DNA from: Deuterostichococcus epilithicus
Lineage: Eukaryota; Chlorophyta; Trebouxiophyceae; Prasiolales; Stichococcaceae
Length of the DNA: 64,000 bases
Assembly: GCA_033439295.1 (NCBI GenBank)
Contig: JAVTLE010000016.1
Location: forward strand, 2,604,001 to 2,668,000
Reading direction: 5' to 3'
Below the pieces are notes generated by a model that was not told the origin of the DNA, searched no databases, and saw nothing but the letters and a program-made list of their open reading frames with translations. Positions 57,801-64,000 of the stretch are shown in pieces; the stretch's first letter is position 1; each line of letters starts with the position of its first letter. A program made the position numbers and the translations under genes.

Positions 57801-60800
57801 CTCTGGTGATCTGCTGTTTAGGGTTTGGTCGTGAAAACGCATCCAAAGCGCTGTGGCAGCCAAGCAAGGAGGTTCACCAACAGATGAGGTACCTTGTACA
57901 ATTCGATGGCTGGCAACACGAACCGCGCCTTGCGGCTGTCCTCCCTGTGCACCGACTTGAAAACCAGCCACGCGCATATGGCCAGGAACGCAATGCAGCC
58001 AAAGACGAAGATGAAGATGCCGCCAATCCTCGCCGGTCTGCTGCCCGAGGCAATGAGCTCTGCATCAGGGGGCCAAAGTCAGTTGCGAGGGTGACGAGGG
58101 GCCTGGTGGTCAACCAGGCAGATCACATCTGGGGCAACATACTCAACATATTATAGAACAGCTAGATGAGAGGATACTCAATATGTTATAGAACAGCTAG
58201 ATGAGAGGATAGTGAGACAGCCAACTTGATATAAGAATCAGTTTATCTTTAAAGATAATAAAAATCGCACGCGCTGCGACCTGCCCGATGGGCATGACCA
58301 TGAACATGAAGAGGAAGAGCTCCAGGCGCGGGAACTCCAGGATCGCAGGTGGGTGTCGGTGAAAGCAGCGGAAGGCCAGCACCAGCAGGATGTGTGCGAC
58401 CAGTACCGAGCCCACCACCACCGCCGCCCAGAATGCAATGCGCGCTGCCCTGTGTGTGGGAAACCACCAGGTTCTTATGTCTCGACCCTAAGGCCTTGCA
58501 CTGCACTTCCGCCTAGTACGCTGTCCTTGTTTGCTGCGTGCGCCACTTCGACTCGAGCAATGCCCGACGGTCAGGTGCACTTTATAGCAATCATCTCTGG
58601 CACTGCGGAGATTGCGCATGCACACGCACCTTGCCAGGTAGGCGCTCGCGGGCGTATTGCCAAAGACGGAGAGGAGGTCCGCCACTGAGTTCAGCGTGAC
58701 AGTGCCGATGGCGGACTGCGCCGACGCCGTCGTCGATTCCGCCGCTGGCCCCGGCCCGGCAGCGCTTGCTGCCGGGGCTCCGGGCCCGGGCGGCGACGGC
58801 CCGGCGCGGCGGCAGTGGCGGGGCTGTTGGGAGGGCTGGCGGCAGCGGCAGCCGCTGGGCCGGCGCGCGGACTGGGCACCGAGGCGGCTGCCGGCACCCC
58901 ACCCGGCTGCCGCTCGACCGACAGGGCACCAGTGGCGGGATCGGCGAGCAGGCTCATGACGATGAAGGTGCGGTGCGGCTCTGCTGGTGGCGCGACGTCG
59001 AGGTTGAGCTGCGAGATGGCCTCCCGGTCCTGCAGTCGCGGCGGCAGCTTTGCATTGCATCATCAATGTGTGGAGGTACTTCTATTCTGTTGAAGTTGCG
59101 GCGGCAGCTTTGCATTGCATCATCAATTTGTCATTAATCTGTTGAGGCATTGCCATTCTGTTGAAGCCCAGTACATGGCCCAGCAAATCAAGCTCCACTT
59201 TCCCACGTTGTCGCTCGTGTGGTTCGGGACAGACGCATCTTCCCTTGCATTGGCCTCTGGGCTGAAGGGCTGAAGGTTGCGTGGCAAACTCACCGAAAAA
59301 GTCCCCGAGGTTTTAAACCCTAAGTCCTTCAGCCCTTGGAGAGGCCAATGCAAGGGAAGATGTGTCTCTCCCGAACCACATGAGCGACAACGTCAACATT
59401 ACGGGATCCTGTTCACGTCAACGAGCAGCGAGCGAGGGGGCTTGCCAGAGTGGTGTTGGCGGTGGACTCGGGCGCGGCTGCGGCAGGCGAGGCATACAGC
59501 GCCACCTGTGCTAGGACCAACCACCTTTAGTCTGTCACCTTTCACAAGATAGCACCCAAGTCGCATCATTCTGACAAGACTCGCAGAGCACACCGCAGGG
59601 TGAGGCATCTGAAGGCAGGCGGGGAGGGAGTAATAACATGTGGGCAAGCACCTGCTGCTGATGCCCGGACTGGCGAGTGTCGAAGTGCCGGCGGGGAGCC
59701 GGCGTTGGCGCCGGTGCGTGCGGCATGCCCTGCTGCCGCAGGCGGCGCCGTCCCTTGGAAGCTGGCGACGGCGACTGGCACGATAGCCCCTGGCTGTCGG
59801 GGTAGCACAGCCCGCTTTGTGGGCTCTGTGGGCACAGAAGGCAGCACATGGCGGCTCGGGAATCTTGGGTTTGTTAAACAAATGCCGCTGCTGCACACAC
59901 GCCCGTGGTATGTACGCAGAATAGGTATCATCCTGTTGGGTGCCTCATCAGGGCTTGCGTCGCTCGGTGTGAAATCGGCGACAGCTCCCAGAAGGTACTG
60001 GGTACAAGGGTCATGCATCCTGGCCATAGGGTGAGACCAGTGGGAGCAGGCTGCGCAGCTGGCAATTGGGCAACAGTTAGCAATCGCACCAGGAGCCAGC
60101 CACACTGGCAGCTCGTGCAGGTGAATGGGTCGCTTGGACACGATGCGCAGCCCCACATTCCCTGCGATCCAAGCATCCCCGGTCAACGGTCAGCGTCAGC
60201 GTGAGAACAGAGCATCCGCCACCCGTTTTGCCGCCGCATGGCAATCCAGCATGCTGGGTGCCAGGCGTCTGCCCGCAACTGGCGCATCGGCGTCAAGACT
60301 CGAAGGAATCAGCCCCAGTACACAACGCTTGCAAGTCAGCGGGCAGTGAGCCAAGGTTTGCCTGAGTGCTGCAGGAGCCAACTGGAGTCTGGTCTGCCGG
60401 CAGGGCTTGGTAGAATAGAGTGTCCTGCATGCAAGGGAGTCACACTTCAATTTCGAACTTTCGTAATTCAAGAACAGTATCTGAGGCGGTCTGTGCACAT
60501 ATCAGTTGTAGCAGCTCAGTAACCTAGGAACTTGATTGCTCTGTGCGCGCAGCTGGACCCATGACGCCTCCCCCAACCCCTCCCCGCACCGTCTCATGCC
60601 CACAAAGAAATACGGCTGTGTGGCTCTGGTGATACGCTTCGCCCGGCTCTGCAGAATGCCGCTTGCTCGGGCCTGAACCCTACAGGCAAGCGAAGGGGGA
60701 CAGGTGGAACTCCGGGACTGATGCGTACCACGCCCCCCGATGCGGTGCCAACAAAGGCGGGATGGTCCTCAGGATCCTGCCCATTGAGGACCTGGTCAAA

Positions 60801-63800
60801 GCGGACGGACCACTCTGCGTTGTTGTAAGGGCACGAAGCGCCCGCTGCGCAGCCTCCTGCGACGCCAAGACAACACCTTCTTGAGCAACTGTACTGTCGA
60901 CAATCAGATGTACAGCGCACCTGCTCCCCATCCTCCGCCAACCTTGCTGGCTCACGAGGGCAAGGGAACGGTATACGGTCAACTGCTGAGGCGTATGATG
61001 GAAGGATCACGCACGAGACGCTGGGAGAGATTACGCCTACGGCACAGCACTGGGGCAAGCAGCCACCGAGGATGGTCCGCCGGGCGCGACAAAGGATGCA
61101 TGGCAGCTCTGAGAACGCTGCTGGCCAGCCTTGCGGCACAACTACAAGCTCAGCTGCCAGATGGTGCTAGGGTGGGGAACCCACCCGCGGTTAGGTTGAC
61201 ACTGACAACATGGGTGTAGTTCGTGGAATCGTAGTACTCGTCGACCTTTCCCGCCTCGGCAGTAAAGGACAGTGTCCCTTGCTGCGTGCCACCCTGCAGT
61301 GGCGAGTGCATATCATGTCACTAAGAGCACTACAAAGCAGCATCTGCCTTGCCAAGGCGCCAAGATCAGGTGGCCGCAGCACCGGGCAGCTGTCGGCATA
61401 GCGCTGAACATGGGGTGATCGACGAGCGGAGAACAGACGAAGAAGCAGGTGGTGAGCTGCGCAATTGCCTCAGAAACCCTGCAAAGGACCCGCACCGATG
61501 GATCGGCGCCAAATTGGATGTCGGTGGTTGTGAAGCGCAGCGCCCGGATGTCGGTGACCTGCGCACAGTGGGATGCGACACCGCGGAAATGCGTCAGGCA
61601 GGCTGCAGGTTGGTATCAGCAGGTCCACAAGAAGATGACAGCGGGGCACACTGGAGTCCACCACTCGAGAGCACTAGATACGGCCGCCCCACCTGCCAAA
61701 CCACAAGTGCTGTTGTAGCTGCCCCTGAAGCAGATAACTGGAGCTCCCCGGCAAAAAGGTGCCGCCCTGCTGTCTGCCATGCAGGCTTGAAGTGAAACAG
61801 GACAGGCACCTCACCCCGAGGCCCGTGATCGTGAAGGAGGCGTCAGGCAGCCCGCCTGCAGCCTGCAGCAGCGAACGGCGCCGGAAGCCGCCCCGTGGGC
61901 TGTTGTCGCCAGCGGGCAACTGCAGCGTCATGGCGGGGGTGAAGCCGCTGGCGCCTCCGCTGGTCACTGTGAGCACGTTCCAGCCGAGCACCGCGGGCGG
62001 GCCTGCAGTGCAGGGGTAGCATTTGGGCAGGTTGTATGAATGGAGCAGCTTTGCAGGGAATCGCTGATTGTGTCAGCTTGATGAGCCTTGAGAGCATCAG
62101 TGGTACAGAGGCAGAGGAGTACTTGACCTGATGCTCGCATGGCAGGATTCATAAAGGTTGCTGTCACAACTTCAGGAAGGTAGAGGGCTGGGGCTGCGCC
62201 CACAGCAGGGCACTCGCCTGGCGCGTCCACTGTGAAGGTTACGACCTGATCCGCGCTGCGCGCATACGGCGGAGACGCGGAGTTGCCATTGGTGACTCGG
62301 CACGACAGCTCGAAGGTGCCACTCGTGGTCAGCCCCGCGTACGTCATTGCCCAGGAGCCGTCTTCCGCCGTGGGGGTCGCCTGCACCAGAGTGCCATCAT
62401 TGGGGGACGTGCGCCGGCATCGAATGTTGCCGCCCGACAGCACCGTGCCACTGCCCGCCGGCTGGCCGTCCTGGACCACAGTCGCGGAACCCGGACCGCC
62501 GCTGACGGTGAGGCTGCCGCCATTGGGGATGTTGCCTGATGGCGCGGTGGCTGGCTGGCTAAGCTCAGCGGTGTAAGTGGGGGCGGGGGTTGGAGCATCG
62601 GTGGGGGCGTCAGTGGGGGCATTGGTGGGGGCGTCAGTGGGGGCGTCAGTTGGCGCATCAGTGGGGGCGTCTGTCGGCGCATCGGTGGGGGCATCAGTAG
62701 GGGCATCAGTGGGGGCGTCAGTGGGGGCATCGGTGGGGGCGTCTGTTGGCGCATCGGTGGGGGCATTAGTAGGGGCATTGGTGGGGCGTCCGTTGGTGCA
62801 TCGGTGGGGGCGTTGGTGGGGGCGTCAGTCGGCGCATCGGTGGGGGCGTCTGTTGGCGCATTGGTGGGGGCATCAGTTGGCGCATTGGTGGGGGCGTCCG
62901 TTGGCGCATCGGTGGGGGCATCGGTGGGGGCGTCTGTGGGGGCGTCTGTTGGCGCATTGGTAGAGGCGTCGGTGGGGGCATCAGTGAGGGCGTCAGTAGG
63001 TGCATTGGTGAGGGCGTCAGTGGGGGCGTCTGTCGGCGCATCAGTGGAGGCGTCTGTCGGCGCATCAGTGGGGGCGTCTGTTGGCGCATCGGTAGAGGCG
63101 TCGGTGGAGGCGTCGGTGAGGGCGTCGGTGGAGGCGTCAGTGGAGGCGTTAGTAGGTGCATTGGTGGAGGCGTCTGTCGGCGTATCGGTGGGGGCATCAG
63201 TGGAGGCGTCGGTGGAGGCGTCTGTGGGAGCGTCTGTTGGCGCATTGGTAGAGGCGTCGGTGGAGGCGTCAGTGGAGGCGTCAGTAGGTGGATTGGTGGA
63301 GGCGTCAGTGGAGGCGTCAGTGAGGGCGTCTGTCGGCGCGTTGGTGGAGGCGTCAGTGAGGGCGTCAGTGGAGGCGTCGGTGAGGGCGTCAGTGGGGGCG
63401 TCGGTGAGGGCGTCAGTGGGGGCGTTAGTAGGTGCATTGGTGGGGGCGTCTGTTGGCGCATCAGTAGGGGCATCAGTTGGCGCATCGATGGAGGCGTCAG
63501 TGGGGGCGTCTGTTGGCGCGTCGGTGGGGGCGTCTGTCGGCGTATCAGTGGGAGCATCAGTGGGGCGTCAGTAGGGGCGTTGGTGGGGGCGTCAGTGGGG
63601 GCATCTGTCGGCGCATTGGTGGGAGAATCAGTCGGCACATCGGTGGGAGCGTCAGTCGGCGCATCGGTGGGGGCGTCAGTGGGCGCCGCCGTGGGAGGCT
63701 CAATCGGCGAAGTGGTGGGGGCCTCAGTCGGCATATCGGTCGGGGCTGGCGNNGGGGCCTCAGGCGGCGCACCCGGNGGCGGCAGTGCGGTAGGCTGCTG

Positions 63801-64000
63801 CGTCGGCGAGACCGGGGGCCGCGCTGCTGTAGGCTGTGCTGATGGGGCAGTAGTCGGCGCTACCGCAGGCTGCTGTGTCGGTTGAGCCGGGGGCGGCGCC
63901 GCTGTAGGCTGCGCCGATGGCCCCATGGTCGGTGCTGCTGTAGGCTGCTGCGTGGGCACATCCGGAGGCGAAGCTGGAGTAGGTTGCGCTGACGGCCTCA
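54853..64000 (-). CDS. Gene C: convergent, more diverged paralogue of A/B, 5' end outside window
   Basis: Read from 64.0 kb downward: PTQQPTAAPT and then TDAP repeats (63.96-62.58 kb); a beta-sandwich-like segment (GSLTVSGGPGSATVVQDG to SADQVVTFTVDAPGECPAVG, 62.53-62.2 kb); GWNVLTVTSGGASGFTPAMT (62.0 kb); further ectodomain exons at 61.6-59.9 kb. At 58.72-58.63 kb comes TLNSVADLLSVFGNTPAS, then the membrane core: FRCFHRHPPAILEFPRLEL (58.4 kb), GCIAFLAICAWLVFKSV (58.0 kb), AEWMHVDEHKHLRFLERHG (57.5 kb), GPPYRFRVADEAG (57.17 kb), LLWVGKTMVVGYVLVSLSTK (56.2 kb), VLAAFWLTYSRLLLPMNDRL (55.9 kb), VEMFAAAGDVVTFTCAL (55.53 kb), and IWLYIITRPWGWWPIIRL (55.17 kb). The tail ends RRQAPGSGR, stop at 54853. 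Two frame problems are visible: in the TDAP repeats and at about 58.80 kb. The ectodomain differs more from A than B's does. Confidence 0.75.
58142..58211. repeat. Two tandem 35-base copies in a gene C intron
   Basis: Units at 58142-58176 and 58177-58211 share ttatagaacagctagatgag and differ at two positions near the start. The stretch is AT-rich compared with its surroundings. Confidence 0.9.
59037..59127. repeat. Direct repeat pair in a gene C intron
   Basis: A 30-base segment beginning gcggcggcagctttgcattg occurs at 59037-59066 and again at 59098-59127, a spacing of 61 bases. A following attctgttgaag is also repeated, so the duplicated unit is about 61 bases or more. Confidence 0.85.
59205..59393. 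mobile_element. Foldback/hairpin element inside gene C intron
   Basis: The left arm, 59205-59268 (starts acgttgtcgctc), and the right arm, 59326-59393 (ends gagcgacaacgt), are inverted copies. They differ at about three substitutions and one four-base gap, with a spacer of about 57 bases. The element could be a non-autonomous MITE-like insertion or a small-RNA hairpin precursor. No convincing target-site duplication is visible and there is no ORF. Confidence 0.6.
62577..63720 (-). repeat. 12-base coding minisatellite encoding T-D-A-P (gene C)
   Basis: About a hundred copies of a 12-base unit (plus strand gggggcgtcagt-like) encode Thr-Asp/Asn-Ala-Pro on the minus strand, with A/S/L variants. 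The unit is open in every frame, which generates spurious Val/Gly-rich ORFs on the plus strand. Two units, near 62782-62787 and 63561-63566, have one G fewer and shift the frame. Confidence 0.85.

Noticed and set aside
62577-63720. Regular short-period repeat resembling a CRISPR array
   Set aside because: The period is 12 bases with no unique spacers. It encodes T-D-A-P in gene C and is an ordinary coding minisatellite.
62577-63885. Plus-strand Gly/Ala/Ser/Val (GASVGA) long ORFs
   Set aside because: They are antisense to the Thr/Pro repeats; low-complexity DNA with no stops in any frame creates such shadows. The same holds for antisense ORFs at 24.5-26.3 and 43.4-45.5 kb.

Overview
The window looks like nuclear DNA of a green alga (Chlorophyta, plausibly a trebouxiophyte). 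It is visibly GC-rich. Genes are split into short exons by many introns of roughly 100-400 bases with clear GT-AG, and sometimes GC-AG, borders. Candidate UGUAA poly(A) signals follow several stop codons. One product is a plant-type ABCC transporter, and others carry Pro/Ser-rich, pherophorin-like spacers. There are no bacterial operons or ribosome binding sites. Scattered Ns and frame breaks inside GC-rich repeats point to a draft assembly. All gene models are hand-made from conserved peptides and splice borders, so internal exon edges are approximate and the spans given include introns.

Layout. (1) 1-8.9 kb, minus strand: 5' half of an ABCC (MRP)-type transporter close to the plant ABCC1/ABCC2 type. 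It holds the N-terminal membrane region, TMD1 and NBD1; the rest lies beyond base 1. Its introns hold extra diverged copies of exon starts at four places. (2) 10.1-18.2 kb, plus strand: two neighbouring paralogous F-box/leucine-rich-repeat genes with matching early intron positions and phases. (3) 18.97-19.2 kb: a fossil fragment of the C-terminal tail of the family that follows. (4) 20.6-37.0 kb (gene A) and 39.0-53.9 kb (gene B), plus strand, and 64-54.85 kb (gene C, minus strand, 5' end outside the window): three copies of a very large multi-exon gene family.

In A and B the encoded protein has a signal peptide, a beta-rich extracellular domain and two membrane segments ending in a WWSGNI motif. 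A giant Thr/Pro- and Ser/Pro-rich ectodomain with interspersed novel domains follows. Then come six to eight more membrane segments and a Gly/Ser-rich cytosolic tail. The membrane core resembles the TRP/Flc-like C-terminal domain of fungal and algal proteins, apparently split by the huge wall-like insertion. I consider this the most likely undescribed system here: a cell-wall-anchored, possibly mechanosensory, membrane protein family in a local cluster (A and B tandem, C convergent).

The ABC transporter and F-box genes show no obvious functional link to the A/B/C cluster.
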